Positions 24,098-33,808 of a stretch of DNA of 37,619 bases are shown piece by piece. The notes beneath the pieces were generated by a model, which did no database searches, was not told the DNA's origin, and saw nothing but the letters and a program-made list of their open reading frames with translations. Origin of the DNA: Desulfotignum sp. (GTDB lineage Bacteria > Desulfobacterota > Desulfobacteria > Desulfobacterales > Desulfobacteraceae); assembly GCA_011390615.1 (NCBI GenBank), contig JAABSB010000009.1:1-37619 (forward strand), read 5' to 3'. Each line of letters starts with the position of its first letter. Within the stretch, counting starts at the first letter, position 1. Both the position numbers and the translations under genes were made by a program.

Positions 24098-25252
24098 ATG
24101 GAACCCACACCCCGGCCCTGGAAAGCATGGAAGCAGAGATTGCTGCGCATTGTCTGGCATAGTATCCCCTTTGCTGCAGTGGTCCTTGCTGTGCTGTTTG
24201 TTGTTTTGCCCCTGGGCAGGAAAATTACGGCACAAAAGGCAGACCTGGCTGAGCAGCAGGCCGGCCAGATGAAAAAAGAGCAGGCTCTGACCAGAGTGAT
24301 CACCCTGGAGATGGTTCCTGAAGACCTTGCTGAAACCATCACCCTGCCCGGGGTGGCCAAACCCTGGAAATCTTTGCAGGTGGTGTCTGAGGTGTCAGGA
24401 AAGATCATGGAAAAAAACATTGATGACGGCAGTGTTGTAAATCAGGGTGATATTCTGGTGGTTCTGGATAAACGGGACTATCAGAATGCCTATGATTCCG
24501 CAAAGGCATCCTATGAGACGGCCCTGGTGAATCAAAAGCGGTTTGAAGCCCTGTCCAAACAGCAGTTTATCACCCAGTCCCAGGTTGATGATGCCCGGGC
24601 CCAGGTCAAGACCACCAGAGCTGCCATGGAAAATGCGAAACTCAACCTGGACCGCTGTACCATCAGATCCCCCATGGACGGCATAGTGGACCGGTCCCAT
24701 ATTGAAGTGGGCAGTTTTCTGGGGGTGGGTGATCCTGTGGCCAAACTTCTCCAGATCCATCAGCTGAAAATTCAGGTGGGCATACCGGAATCTGACGTGC
24801 CGTCTGTGAGACGAATAAAACAGTTTGACATGATTATCGATGCTTTAGGGGGCAAAACCTATACCGGTCAATACCATTATCTGCAAAAAACCTCTGATAA
24901 CCTGGCCCGGCTGTACAACCTGGAAATCCGCCTGGATAATCCGGGTTTTGAGATTCTCCCTGATATGTTTGTCCGGGTGGTTGTTGTTAAAAACAGGGAT
25001 GCCAAAGGCCTTGGGGTGCCCATGTATGCCCTGGTCACCAGGAACAATAAGACCGGGGTGTTTGTGGAAGATCAGGGCCGTGTCAGGTTTAGCCCGGTTG
25101 AAACCGGGTTCCAGGACGGTTGGAAAATCCAGGTTGTTTCCGGACTTTCTGCCGGTGAGCATGTGGTGGTGGTGGGGCACCGCATCATTGAAGACAATGA
25201 ACTGGTGCAGGTGGACCGGCGGGTCCAGTCTATGGCGGAACTGGAACAATGA
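24098..25252 (+). CDS. RND efflux periplasmic adaptor (HlyD/MFP family)
   Basis: This protein is 384 residues from ATG 24098; an in-frame ATG at 24080 has no ribosome site. One N-terminal membrane segment (AAVVLAVLFVVLPLG) anchors it in the inner membrane with the rest in the periplasm. The lipoyl half-motif GKIMEKNIDDGSVVNQGDIL, a short coiled-coil hairpin (VNQKRFEALSKQQFITQSQV) and the second lipoyl half (CTIRSPMDGIVDRSHIEVG) are typical of MFP adaptors. The barrel and membrane-proximal domains follow. It links the RND permease encoded next (ATGA overlap) to an outer-membrane channel that is not in the window. It probably exports a hydrophobic compound; the substrate cannot be read. Confidence 0.9.
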   Translation: MEPTPRPWKAWKQRLLRIVWHSIPFAAVVLAVLFVVLPLGRKITAQKADLAEQQAGQMKKEQALTRVITLEMVPEDLAETITLPGVAKPWKSLQVVSEVSGKIMEKNIDDGSVVNQGDILVVLDKRDYQNAYDSAKASYETALVNQKRFEALSKQQFITQSQVDDARAQVKTTRAAMENAKLNLDRCTIRSPMDGIVDRSHIEVGSFLGVGDPVAKLLQIHQLKIQVGIPESDVPSVRRIKQFDMIIDALGGKTYTGQYHYLQKTSDNLARLYNLEIRLDNPGFEILPDMFVRVVVVKNRDAKGLGVPMYALVTRNNKTGVFVEDQGRVRFSPVETGFQDGWKIQVVSGLSAGEHVVVVGHRIIEDNELVQVDRRVQSMAELEQ

Positions 25253-28200
25253 TTGTTTCCGATGCTGCCGTCAAAAACCGGGTGTCAGTGCTGGTACTGG
25301 TGGTGATCATCGCCAGCATCGGGCTTTATTCCTATATGGTGCTGCCCAGGGAAAGCACCCCGGACATCACCATCCCGTATGTGTTTGTGAGGACCGAATA
25401 CAGAGGTGTGTCAGCATCGGACATTGAAACTGCGGTTACCATCAAGATTGAAAAAAAACTCAAGGGCCTGGACAAGATCAAAAACATTTCTTCTGTCAGC
25501 TCCCAGGGCCTTTCCCAGATCAATATTGAATTTTTACCGGGCACTGATATTGACGATGTGCTGGTCAAGGTCAAGGACAAGGTTGATGAAGCCAAAAATG
25601 ACCTGCCCACCGATCTGGAAAATGATCCGCTGGTGTATGAGGTCAATTTTTCCGATATGCCCATTGTGGTGTATTCTCTGGCAGGGGACTGCGGTCCCAG
25701 GCTGCTCAAGAAAATTGCCGATGATTTAAAGGATGATATCGAAGCGGTTCCCGGTGTGCTGGAGGTGGAGATAACCGGGGGCCAGGACCGGGAAATACGT
25801 GTGGAGGTGGATACAGACAAGCTGGCCTACTACAGAATTCCCATCACCAGCCTGCAGCAGGCTGTGGCGGCTGAGAACCAGAACATCTCAGGCGGCGCAA
25901 TTACCTTAGGGCATGGCCGGTACCAGCTCAAGGTGCCCGGCGAATTTGACAGACCCGAAGAAATCCTGACCCTGGTGGTGGCTACCCACAACGGCCAGCC
26001 CATCTATCTCAAGGATGTGGCAAAGGTGGTGGACGGCATCCAGGAGGAAACTTCCAGATCCCGGCTCAACGGCTTGGATGCCATCAATATTTCGGTGAAA
26101 AAACGGGTGGGGGAAAACATCATCCGCATCTCGGAACAGATCGATGCTGTCGTTGCAGCGGCGGAAAAACGTTTCCCCCAAAATACCACTGTGACCAAGC
26201 TCATGAATAATGCCAAGGATATCAAGGCCATGGTGGCGGATCTGGAAAACAATATCATTTCAGGCCTCATTCTGGTGGTGGCGGTGCTTTTTGTGGTGCT
26301 GGGTATCAGAAATGCTCTCCTGGTCGGGCTGGCCATTCCGTTTTCCATGTTTCTGTCCTTTGCTGTTCTACATGCCCTGGGCATCACATTGAACATGGTG
26401 GTGCTGTTTTCTTTGACCCTGGCTTTGGGCATGCTGGTGGACAATGCCATTGTAATTGTTGAAAATGTGTTTCGGTACATGCAGCAGGGAGTTCCCCGGG
26501 TAAATGCTGCAATGAAAGCCACCAGTGAGGTGGCATGGCCTGTTATCGGCGCTACTTTCACCACCCTGGCCGCGTTTTTTCCCATGATTTTCTGGCCGGG
26601 TATCATGGGGGAATTCATGTACTACCTGCCGGTTACCCTGATTATCACCTTGAGTTCTTCTTTGTTTGTGGCCCTGATCATTAACCCTGCCATGTGCGCT
26701 TATTTCATGGGAAAATCCCGAAAAAAGGGACAGAAGACCCTGGATCTGGAAGCGATCCAATCCCGGGGAGAACAACCTGTCGAAATTTCGGGCCTGTTTT
26801 TAAAAACGTATGCCCGGATTTTGAACAAAGCTTTGCGCCATAAACTGACGGTGCTGGCTGCAGCTGTCGTTGTCATGGTAATTTTGTTTCAGATCTGGAT
26901 GCTCAAGGTTGGTATTGAAAAACCGGTGGAGTTTTTTCCTGCCATTGATCCCAGATCCGTGTTTGTGAACATTGATGTGCCGGAGGGGGCGGACCTGGAG
27001 TTCATTGATCAGACGGTCAAACAGGTGGAAGCAGCTGTTGCCGGGGGAATCGACCGGGAATACCAGGCAGCCATGGCCCTGCAGGCGCACACCACTGCCA
27101 GGGGGAAAAAATTCATGGCCCCTTCAGACATTAACAACATTGAGCACATATATACCCGGGTGGTCCAGAACAGCGGCGGCAGCGCCGTGTTTGACAGCAA
27201 TCTGCCCAACCATATCGGTGTCCAGTTTCTGGATTTTGAAGACCGGAAAACATCCACCAAGGCGGATTTAGAAGAGATCCGCAGACGAGTGTCCCACATT
27301 CCGGGGGTCAGGATCACTGTGGATGAACAGGAAGAAGGCCCCCCGACAGGTGCGCCCATCAATATTGAAATTTCCGGGGAAAATTTTACAACCCTGAGCC
27401 GGATTGCCAGGAACATAAGAAAAGTTGTGGAGAGCGTGCCCCATGTGACAGATGTGCGGGATGACTACCAGGGGGGGCTTCCCTCTGTCCAGGTGAAGAT
27501 CGATCGACAGAAAACCGCTTTGTTCGGCCTGACCACATCCGCCATCGGCACGGCCCTGAAAATTGCTTATAACGGATTGGATGTTTCCACCTATTATGAA
27601 GGGGATGAGGAATATGATATTGTGGTCAGGCTGGCCAAATCAGACCGGCAGGCAGCAGATGTTCTGCATAAACTCATGATCCCCGGCCCTTCGGGTGAGA
27701 TCGTGCCCCTAACCACCCTGGCTTCTATCGCGTACGAGGGTGCGCTGGGTGATATTGTCCGGAAAAACCACCAGCGGGTGGTCACGGTCAAGGCCAGTGT
27801 GGATGAAACCAAAATCACAGGCGCTGTGGCCAGAATGCAGGTTATGGAACTGCTGGAAACCATGGACCTGCCACTGGGTTATACCTACAGGTTTACCGGG
27901 GAAGACCAGGAACAGCAGGAAGCCCAGGCTTTTTTGTCCAAAGCGTTTGTGGTGGCCCTGTTTCTGATTTTTCTGATTCTGGTAACCCTGTTCAACTCTG
28001 TGGTGCAGCCGGTGATTATCCTGACATCCGTGGTATTGTCTCTGGGCGGTGCTTTCTGGGGCCTGGCCGTGATTGGTTCGCCTTTCGGGGTGATCATGAC
28101 CGGGGTGGGCATTATTTCCCTGGCCGGGGTGGTGGTGAACAATGCCATTGTACTTATCGACTATACCAACCGGCTCCGGGCACAGGGTATGGCCCTGAAG

Positions 28201-28527
28201 GAGGCTGTCATATCTGCCGGTGCCACCAGGCTGCGGCCGGTACTGCTGACAGCCGTCACCACAATTCTCGGACTCTTGCCCATGGTAACGGGCATTTCCT
28301 ATGATTTTCATGTCATGGCGGTGTCCATGACATCCGAATCCAGCCAGTGGTGGCGGTCCATGGCCATTGTGGTGATTTTCGGCCTGTTGATAGCCACCAT
28401 ACTGACCCTGGTGGTGGTGCCCACCCTCTATGCCTTGATTGAAAATATAAAAACCGCTTCAGCCCGGAATTATGCCAGGGTCCGCCGTGTGTTTCTGGGC
28501 ACAGAGACTATCGAAACAGAGACCTGA
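25249..28527 (+). CDS. RND efflux pump permease (AcrB/HAE family)
   Basis: This 1092-residue inner-membrane proton-antiport pump has the usual two-fold arrangement: a membrane helix (VLVLVVIIASIGLYSYMVLP), a large periplasmic porter loop, helices 2-6, a second large loop and helices 8-12. TM4 carries LALGMLVDNAIVIVENVFRY, giving V-D-N in place of the AcrB Asp-Asp pair; TM10 has VVVNNAIVLIDYTNRLRAQ where AcrB has Lys. Both substitutions fit a non-AcrB branch common in deltaproteobacteria and may change the proton relay. It overlaps the adaptor gene by four bases, so the subunits are coupled. Its 3' end overlaps the convergent HDOD gene by 20 bases. No outer-membrane factor is next to it. The substrate is unknown. 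Confidence 0.93.
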   Translation: MIVSDAAVKNRVSVLVLVVIIASIGLYSYMVLPRESTPDITIPYVFVRTEYRGVSASDIETAVTIKIEKKLKGLDKIKNISSVSSQGLSQINIEFLPGTDIDDVLVKVKDKVDEAKNDLPTDLENDPLVYEVNFSDMPIVVYSLAGDCGPRLLKKIADDLKDDIEAVPGVLEVEITGGQDREIRVEVDTDKLAYYRIPITSLQQAVAAENQNISGGAITLGHGRYQLKVPGEFDRPEEILTLVVATHNGQPIYLKDVAKVVDGIQEETSRSRLNGLDAINISVKKRVGENIIRISEQIDAVVAAAEKRFPQNTTVTKLMNNAKDIKAMVADLENNIISGLILVVAVLFVVLGIRNALLVGLAIPFSMFLSFAVLHALGITLNMVVLFSLTLALGMLVDNAIVIVENVFRYMQQGVPRVNAAMKATSEVAWPVIGATFTTLAAFFPMIFWPGIMGEFMYYLPVTLIITLSSSLFVALIINPAMCAYFMGKSRKKGQKTLDLEAIQSRGEQPVEISGLFLKTYARILNKALRHKLTVLAAAVVVMVILFQIWMLKVGIEKPVEFFPAIDPRSVFVNIDVPEGADLEFIDQTVKQVEAAVAGGIDREYQAAMALQAHTTARGKKFMAPSDINNIEHIYTRVVQNSGGSAVFDSNLPNHIGVQFLDFEDRKTSTKADLEEIRRRVSHIPGVRITVDEQEEGPPTGAPINIEISGENFTTLSRIARNIRKVVESVPHVTDVRDDYQGGLPSVQVKIDRQKTALFGLTTSAIGTALKIAYNGLDVSTYYEGDEEYDIVVRLAKSDRQAADVLHKLMIPGPSGEIVPLTTLASIAYEGALGDIVRKNHQRVVTVKASVDETKITGAVARMQVMELLETMDLPLGYTYRFTGEDQEQQEAQAFLSKAFVVALFLIFLILVTLFNSVVQPVIILTSVVLSLGGAFWGLAVIGSPFGVIMTGVGIISLAGVVVNNAIVLIDYTNRLRAQGMALKEAVISAGATRLRPVLLTAVTTILGLLPMVTGISYDFHVMAVSMTSESSQWWRSMAIVVIFGLLIATILTLVVVPTLYALIENIKTASARNYARVRRVFLGTETIETET

Positions 28528-29533
28528 TCCATCCCAGAATTCCTTTATTACGGGGTTTGTCAGAAGCGGTGTGTTTGCTGCTGACCCGCATATCCACATC
28601 CGAGGATGGCCGGGCAGGTGCGGGCAGTCGGACGACACTCTCAGATTTCTGGTTGACATATTCTCTGATTTCATTGATCAGCTCATCCTGCACCTGGGGA
28701 TTGGAGAGTTTGGAGATGGGATCCAGTCCGTAAAAGGTATCGGACAGTTCTGTTGTCCGGCCATCCCCGCTGCTGCCGATCTGCAGGTTTTCTGCCAGAG
28801 CAACGGCAAACTGTGTCAAGGCAGCAATGGGCATGGATTTCGAAGGTGCCAGCTCCGGGGTCTGGTGAAATCCAACCCCTTCGCAGATATGCGGGGGAAG
28901 CTCCCAGGTGCTGAGCACGTTGGATGCCACCAGGGCGCTGGTGGTACCGAAAACTTTTTGTTCCACCTCAAAGAGAGGTACTTTCTGTGTTACAGCGGTC
29001 TGTACACACCGGTTAAATTCACCGGGCAGATAAATGGCCAGCAGCAGTTTTCCCAGACCATGGAGCATACCGGTGAGATAGAGATCTCCTGGTAGAATAT
29101 CCATCTCCAGGCTGGGATGACCCAGGCGCCGGTTGGCCACAGCACAGGCCCAGGAGCGTGCCCAGAAATCATTGTAGGTAAATCCCTGGATGTCAGGAAA
29201 CTTTGGCAGCATTTCCTGAAACACATGGAGACAAACAGAGTTCACTGTTTCGGTCAGGCCGATGCGTATGATGGCAGCCCTGACAGAGAATATCTTTTCC
29301 GGCTCGCTGTAAAATGGGGAGTTGGCCACCCGCAGGATTTTGGTGAAAAGACCGGGATCAGACTCCACCAGCTTGGCAAAAGAGGGGATATCAATTTTGT
29401 CAATCGGCTGGCGGACCACATCCAGAATTTTCTGACTGTTGGCCGGGATGGCGGGAATATCCACATGGGCGGATAAAATTTCCTGGGCAAAACTTGCGGC
29501 TATGGTGTTTTTTTCTGCCTGGTTGTTTTCCAT
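28508..29533 (-). CDS. HDOD-domain signalling protein
   Basis: This protein is 341 residues from ATG 29533, preceded by aaggaa; the longer frame to 29596 overlaps the thiolase end and is not supported. An HDOD domain fills about residues 15-230: IPAIPANSQKILDVVRQPID, FAKLVESDPGLFTKILRVAN, AAIIRIGLTETVNSVCLHVF and LYLTGMLHGLGKLLLAIYLP. The catalytic HD pair of true HD hydrolases is absent, as expected. The C-terminal 100 residues are Ser/Pro/Lys-rich, end in GWIRSLFR and match nothing I recognise. HDOD proteins act as sensors or adaptors in c-di-GMP and motility control. It lies 20 bases beyond the thiolase gene on the same strand, so it may be co-transcribed with beta-oxidation genes. Confidence 0.85.
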   Translation of the reverse strand: MENNQAEKNTIAASFAQEILSAHVDIPAIPANSQKILDVVRQPIDKIDIPSFAKLVESDPGLFTKILRVANSPFYSEPEKIFSVRAAIIRIGLTETVNSVCLHVFQEMLPKFPDIQGFTYNDFWARSWACAVANRRLGHPSLEMDILPGDLYLTGMLHGLGKLLLAIYLPGEFNRCVQTAVTQKVPLFEVEQKVFGTTSALVASNVLSTWELPPHICEGVGFHQTPELAPSKSMPIAALTQFAVALAENLQIGSSGDGRTTELSDTFYGLDPISKLSNPQVQDELINEIREYVNQKSESVVRLPAPARPSSDVDMRVSSKHTASDKPRNKGILGWIRSLFR

Positions 29534-29552
29534 AAGCAGTTCCTTATTATAT

Positions 29553-30803
29553 TCAGAGCATCTCGATGGCACAGGCCATGGCAACACCACCACCACCGCA
29601 CAGCGTGGCCAACCCTAAGGTATCACCCCTATTTTTCATGGCATGGATCAGTGTCACCATGATCCGGGCCCCGGTGGCGCCCACCGGATGCCCCAGGCCG
29701 ATGCCGGATCCGTTTATGTTGGTGATCTCCCGGTTAAGCCCCAGTTCTTTTTCACACCCCAGATATTGGGCGGCAAACGCCTCATTCACCTCCACCAGAT
29801 CAAAATCTTTCATGGAAAGCTGTGATTTGTCAAGCAGATTCTTTACTGCCGGCACCGGAGACATGCCCATGATGGTGGGATGGCACGCCCCCATGCCTGA
29901 AGCCTTGATCCGGGCCAGGGGCGTTATGCCCAGTTCTCTGGCTTTGTCTGCAGACATGATGACCATGCCGGCGGATCCGTCGTTTATCCCTGAGGCATTG
30001 CCCGCTGTGACAGTGCCGCTTTTGGGGATGAAAGCCGGGGGCAGGGCTGCCAGTTTTTCCATGGTCATGCCCGGGCGGAAATGTTCATCTTTATCAAATA
30101 CCAGGGGGTCTTTTTTGCGCCGGGGCACCATGATGGGAACGATCTCTTCGGCAAAGGAACCGTCTTTTGTGGCGCGTTCCGCATTATTGTGGCTGCGCAG
30201 GGCCACCTCATCCATCTCTTCGCGGGTCAATCCCAGATGCTGGGCCACAAATTCGGCAGTATGGCCCATGATATATGGTTTGCCCATGAAATGGGCGGCC
30301 GGGGCCTGGCTGGTGTCCAGAGGTGTGGTCTCATCAAAGGGAAGCACATGGGAACCGCAGTGCAGGGCATGAATCATGGCATCCACAAACTGGGCGTCCT
30401 GAAGCCGGCACCCCCACCTAGCCTTGGGCACGGTATAGGGGACACCGGACATATGTTCCACGCCGCCGGCCAGGATGACGTCTGCCATGCCTGCCTGGAT
30501 CATGGCAGCCCCGGAAAGCACGGCTTCCATGCCGGATATGCACACCCGGTTCACTGTAACAGCAGGCACCTTGTCCGGAATGCCGGCCATGAGGGCCGCC
30601 ACCCGGGTGGTGTTGAGGGTGTCATGGTGTTCCACGCAGGTGCCGTACCGGACATCATCAATGATATCCGGTGCAATGCCGGCCCGTTTGATGGCTTCTT
30701 TCATGGTTACACTGGCAATGGCTGCGCCGTTCATCTCTTTTAATGTGCCGCCGAAGGCCCCGATGGCGGTTCGGCAGGCAGAAACAATAACAATATCTTT
30801 CAT
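29553..30803 (-). CDS. Acetyl-CoA acetyltransferase (thiolase)
   Basis: This 416-residue cytoplasmic thiolase breaks or forms acetoacetyl-CoA or longer 3-ketoacyl-CoA. The N-terminal VIVSACRTAIGAFGGTLKE is diagnostic. The nucleophile Cys88 lies in VTVNRVCISGMEAVLSGAAM, the catalytic His in INGSGIGLGHPVGATGARIM and the second Cys in LATLCGGGGVAMACAIEML. LVEVNEAFAAQYLG is the conserved N-E-A-F-A motif. ATG 30803 is chosen because aggaa precedes it; the longer frame to 30836 has no family sequence. It follows an acyl-CoA dehydrogenase and a 3-hydroxyacyl-CoA dehydrogenase on the same strand, giving the last beta-oxidation step. Chain-length preference is unknown; the acetyl-CoA type is most likely. 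Confidence 0.93.
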   Translation of the reverse strand: MKDIVIVSACRTAIGAFGGTLKEMNGAAIASVTMKEAIKRAGIAPDIIDDVRYGTCVEHHDTLNTTRVAALMAGIPDKVPAVTVNRVCISGMEAVLSGAAMIQAGMADVILAGGVEHMSGVPYTVPKARWGCRLQDAQFVDAMIHALHCGSHVLPFDETTPLDTSQAPAAHFMGKPYIMGHTAEFVAQHLGLTREEMDEVALRSHNNAERATKDGSFAEEIVPIMVPRRKKDPLVFDKDEHFRPGMTMEKLAALPPAFIPKSGTVTAGNASGINDGSAGMVIMSADKARELGITPLARIKASGMGACHPTIMGMSPVPAVKNLLDKSQLSMKDFDLVEVNEAFAAQYLGCEKELGLNREITNINGSGIGLGHPVGATGARIMVTLIHAMKNRGDTLGLATLCGGGGVAMACAIEML

Positions 30804-30834
30804 TTTTGATTTCCTGTCTGTTTGTGCAGCAGTC

Positions 30835-30872
30835 AAAAATCAGATCTGACTGAAAAATGGGTTTTAATCTGA
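30835..30872 (-). terminator. Weak possible terminator between acyl-CoA dehydrogenase and thiolase
   Basis: On the minus strand TCAGAT (30872-30867) pairs with ATCTGA (30845-30840), followed by five Ts. With only six base pairs and a long loop it is more likely a partial terminator or processing site than a strong stop. Confidence 0.25.
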
Positions 30873-30893
30873 GCCGGTTTGATGCTGCAATAT

Positions 30894-32702
30894 TTAAGAT
30901 CCAAATGATGCTTCGTCCATATCCAGGGCGCTGGTGTCACCGGTCTGAATGACCGCCATTTTGGCCTGGGCCACCGGCAGCATGGTGTTGATGAAAAAAC
31001 GTGCGCCTGTGATCTGGCCCTGGTAAAATGCCAGATCCTTTTTTTTGGGATTTTCCGCCAGTTTTTGGGCGGCAGTCACTGCCCGCCAGAGCAGCATCCA
31101 GCCCATGAGGGTGTCTCCGGTAACATCCAGAAACGGATGGGCATGGGCAAACGCGGTCAGCATGTTTTCCGATCCCAGGTCTGCGCTAAGTTTTCCTGCG
31201 GTTTCCTTCAAATGGTTGAGGGTGGTTTCTAAAATATTTGCCAGGGAGACCAGGCCGGCATCTTTTTTTGCTGCGGCAATGGTCTTTTGCACCTCAGCCA
31301 CAAGATCCATGAAAGCCTGACCATTGTTGAGGCCCAGCTTTCTGCCCAGAAGATCCATGGCCTGGATGCCGTTGGTGCCTTCATAGATATGGGTGATCTT
31401 GCAGTCCCGCAGCAGCTGTTCCTGGGGATATTCCCTGGTGAAGCCGTATCCGCCGAACACCTGGACACCCATGGAGCACATGTCAAAGGCCCGGTCCGTG
31501 ATATAGCCTTTGGCCACCGGGATGAGCACATCAATGAGCCCCTGGTACCCGGCCTTTTCAGCCGCACTTTTGCTGACCGTTACCATGTCTTCCAGAAATC
31601 CCGTATAAAACAGCAGGCTGCGCATCCCTTCTGAAACGGTTTTCATGGTGAGCAGGATGCGCCGGATGTCCGGATGCTGGATAATGGGAACCCCGGCAGA
31701 ACCTTTGGGTGCTGTCAGGGCTGCGCCCTGGACGCGCGCTTTGGCATAGTTCAGGGCATTGAGATAAGAGGCCCCGGCACAGGCAAATCCCTGCATGCCC
31801 ACATGCAGCCGGGCTTCGTTCATCATCACGAACATGGCACGCATGCCCTTGTTTTCATCCCCCAGCAGGGTGCCCCTGCACCCTGCTTTGCCCCCCAACG
31901 TCATGGAACAGGTGGGGCTGCCGTGAATGCCCATTTTTTCTTCAATGCCGGTACACACCACGTCATTGAAATCTCCTGTGCTGCCGTCATCGTTCACCCA
32001 GTATTTGGGCACCAGAAACAAAGAGATCCCGGCTGTGCCTGCAGGGGCTCCTTCAATTCTGGCCAGCACCGGGTGGATGATGTTTTCCACCAGATCGTTT
32101 TCTCCGGAGGATATGAAAATCTTGCTGCCGGAAATGGCATAGGTGCCGTCATCATTTTTCACCGCCCGGGTGGTCAGGGCCCCCACATCAGATCCGGCTT
32201 CCGGTTCGGTGAGCAGCATGGATCCGCCCCATTTGCCGGTGTACATGTTTTTCAGGTACAATTTTTTCTGCTTGTCAGTGCCGAACCGCTCCACCAGCTT
32301 GCCTGCACCGTGGATCAGTATATTGTGAAGCATAAAGGGAAAGTTGGCACCGTTAAAAAAATTGTTGGCTGCCAGGGCCACGGTGGCAGGCATGCCCTGC
32401 CCGCCCCAGTGCGGGTCATCACACATGGCGATCCATTCACCTTTTCTGAACAGGTCATAGGCACGGTGAAACGCTTTGGGCACCATTACTTTGCCGCTGT
32501 CAAAGGTGCAGCCCGCTTCATCTGCTTCCCGCATACAGGGCAGCAGTTCCTTGAGCGCCAGGTTCCGGGCTTCAGATACGATCAGATCAATGGTTTTTTT
32601 GTTGAATTCCTGAAATTTATCATGCCGGCCCAATTGTTGTACATCAAGCTGTTCGTGGAGGACAAAATCCACATCCCTGCGGTCTGCAACAGTCTGTGCC
32701 AT
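30894..32702 (-). CDS. Acyl-CoA dehydrogenase with C-terminal extension (DmdC-like)
   Basis: This 602-residue FAD enzyme desaturates acyl-CoA. After an N-terminal helical part come the flavin/substrate motifs MLLTEPEAGSDVGALTTRAV and SGSKIFISSGENDL. CTGIEEKMGIHGSPTCSMTL and FVMMNEARLHVGMQGFACA are typical of the long acyl-CoA dehydrogenases. The catalytic Glu is likely in HIYEGTNGIQAMDLLGRKLG. Residues about 470-600 form the extra C-terminal domain seen in DmdC (3-methylmercaptopropionyl-CoA dehydrogenase) and related enzymes, which gives the length above the usual 380. It is 14 bases after the 3-hydroxyacyl-CoA dehydrogenase gene and before the thiolase, which supports a general fatty-acid role; a DMSP-type substrate is possible but not shown. 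Confidence 0.92.
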   Translation of the reverse strand: MAQTVADRRDVDFVLHEQLDVQQLGRHDKFQEFNKKTIDLIVSEARNLALKELLPCMREADEAGCTFDSGKVMVPKAFHRAYDLFRKGEWIAMCDDPHWGGQGMPATVALAANNFFNGANFPFMLHNILIHGAGKLVERFGTDKQKKLYLKNMYTGKWGGSMLLTEPEAGSDVGALTTRAVKNDDGTYAISGSKIFISSGENDLVENIIHPVLARIEGAPAGTAGISLFLVPKYWVNDDGSTGDFNDVVCTGIEEKMGIHGSPTCSMTLGGKAGCRGTLLGDENKGMRAMFVMMNEARLHVGMQGFACAGASYLNALNYAKARVQGAALTAPKGSAGVPIIQHPDIRRILLTMKTVSEGMRSLLFYTGFLEDMVTVSKSAAEKAGYQGLIDVLIPVAKGYITDRAFDMCSMGVQVFGGYGFTREYPQEQLLRDCKITHIYEGTNGIQAMDLLGRKLGLNNGQAFMDLVAEVQKTIAAAKKDAGLVSLANILETTLNHLKETAGKLSADLGSENMLTAFAHAHPFLDVTGDTLMGWMLLWRAVTAAQKLAENPKKKDLAFYQGQITGARFFINTMLPVAQAKMAVIQTGDTSALDMDEASFGS

Positions 32703-32716
32703 GGGTACTCCTTTGG

Positions 32717-33574
32717 TTATCTGGTATAATCGTAAAATCCCCTGCCGCTTTTGCGGCCCAGGTACCCGGCCCGCACCATTTTCCGCAGCAGCGGTGCTGG
32801 CCGGTATTTGTCTTCACCGATTTCCCGGTGAAATCCCTCCAGCACAAACAGGATGGTGTCCAGGCCCACCATGTCGGCCAGGGCCAGGGGCCCTATGGGG
32901 TGGTTGGCACCTAGCATCATGGATTTGTCAATGTCTTCGGCCGAGGCAACCCCTTCTGCCAGAACAAAGACTGCTTCATTGATCATGGGCACCAGAATCC
33001 GGTTTACAGCAAATCCCGGGGCCTCTTTTACCTCGATGGGGGTCTTTCCGATTTTTTCCACAAATTCCCAGGCCATGTTCAGGGTCTCATCGGATGTGGT
33101 GAACCCCCGGATCAGTTCCACCAGTTTCATTATCGGCACCGGGTTGAAAAAATGCATGCCGATGACCTTTTCCGGGCGCTGGGTTACGGATGCCATTTCC
33201 GTGATGGAAAGACCGGAGGTGTTGGTGGCTACCAGGGTGTCTTTTTTACAGATCTGGTCCAGGTCCTGGAGCACCTGTTTTTTGATGTCCATTACCTCGA
33301 TGATGGCTTCGATTACCAGATCTGCCTCTGCTGCTGCCAGGTTCAGGTCGGTGGTGCCGGTGATCCGGCCAAGAACAGCAGCTGCCTCATCTTTGTCAAG
33401 TTTTCCTTTGGACACGGCCCGGTCCAGATTGGCTTTGATGGTGGACAGCCCGTTTTCCACAAACCGGTCTTCCATGTCCCGGATAAAGACCTGGAAACCG
33501 GCCCGGGCAGATACCTGGGCAATGCCCGCACCCATGATGCCTGCTCCGAGAACGCAGATTGTTTTCATTTCCAT
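32717..33574 (-). CDS. hbd: 3-hydroxybutyryl-CoA dehydrogenase
   Basis: This 285-residue NAD(P)-dependent dehydrogenase interconverts 3-hydroxyacyl-CoA and 3-ketoacyl-CoA. The start KTICVLGAGIMGAGIAQVSA is the Rossmann loop. VIGMHFFNPVPIMKLVELIR carries the catalytic His, with Glu in a following helix, and KEAPGFAVNRILVPMINEAV begins the C-terminal dimerisation domain. NHPIGPLALADMVGLD is the conserved ending. Length and single-domain architecture match Hbd rather than the fused FadB. It is the first gene of the beta-oxidation group; a ggagg 12-13 bases before the ATG is rather far. Enoyl-CoA hydratase is not in the window, so it must be encoded elsewhere. Confidence 0.93.
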   Translation of the reverse strand: MEMKTICVLGAGIMGAGIAQVSARAGFQVFIRDMEDRFVENGLSTIKANLDRAVSKGKLDKDEAAAVLGRITGTTDLNLAAAEADLVIEAIIEVMDIKKQVLQDLDQICKKDTLVATNTSGLSITEMASVTQRPEKVIGMHFFNPVPIMKLVELIRGFTTSDETLNMAWEFVEKIGKTPIEVKEAPGFAVNRILVPMINEAVFVLAEGVASAEDIDKSMMLGANHPIGPLALADMVGLDTILFVLEGFHREIGEDKYRPAPLLRKMVRAGYLGRKSGRGFYDYTR

Positions 33575-33808
33575 TGGTATAATGATCCTCCTTCTCTAAG
33601 GGGTTTTGGATACTGGACAGAATAAATTAGCCGCTGATCAAGATAGAAAATCATTAAAAAAAAAGCAACAGGTAAATATTGTGGTCCGTTACTGTGAAAA
33701 ACACACCCGCTACTGTGCAGTTGAGAGCAAAAGAATTTAAACATTCCTTTTGTCAGATAAATAAGTTACAATCTTCAATAACATGATCCCAAAAACCGGA
33801 GGTAAACC

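Noticed and set aside
33693-33705. TGTG-AAAAA-CACA as operator for the fatty-acid operon
   Set aside because: Four-base arms are too short to be convincing, and no second copy was seen.
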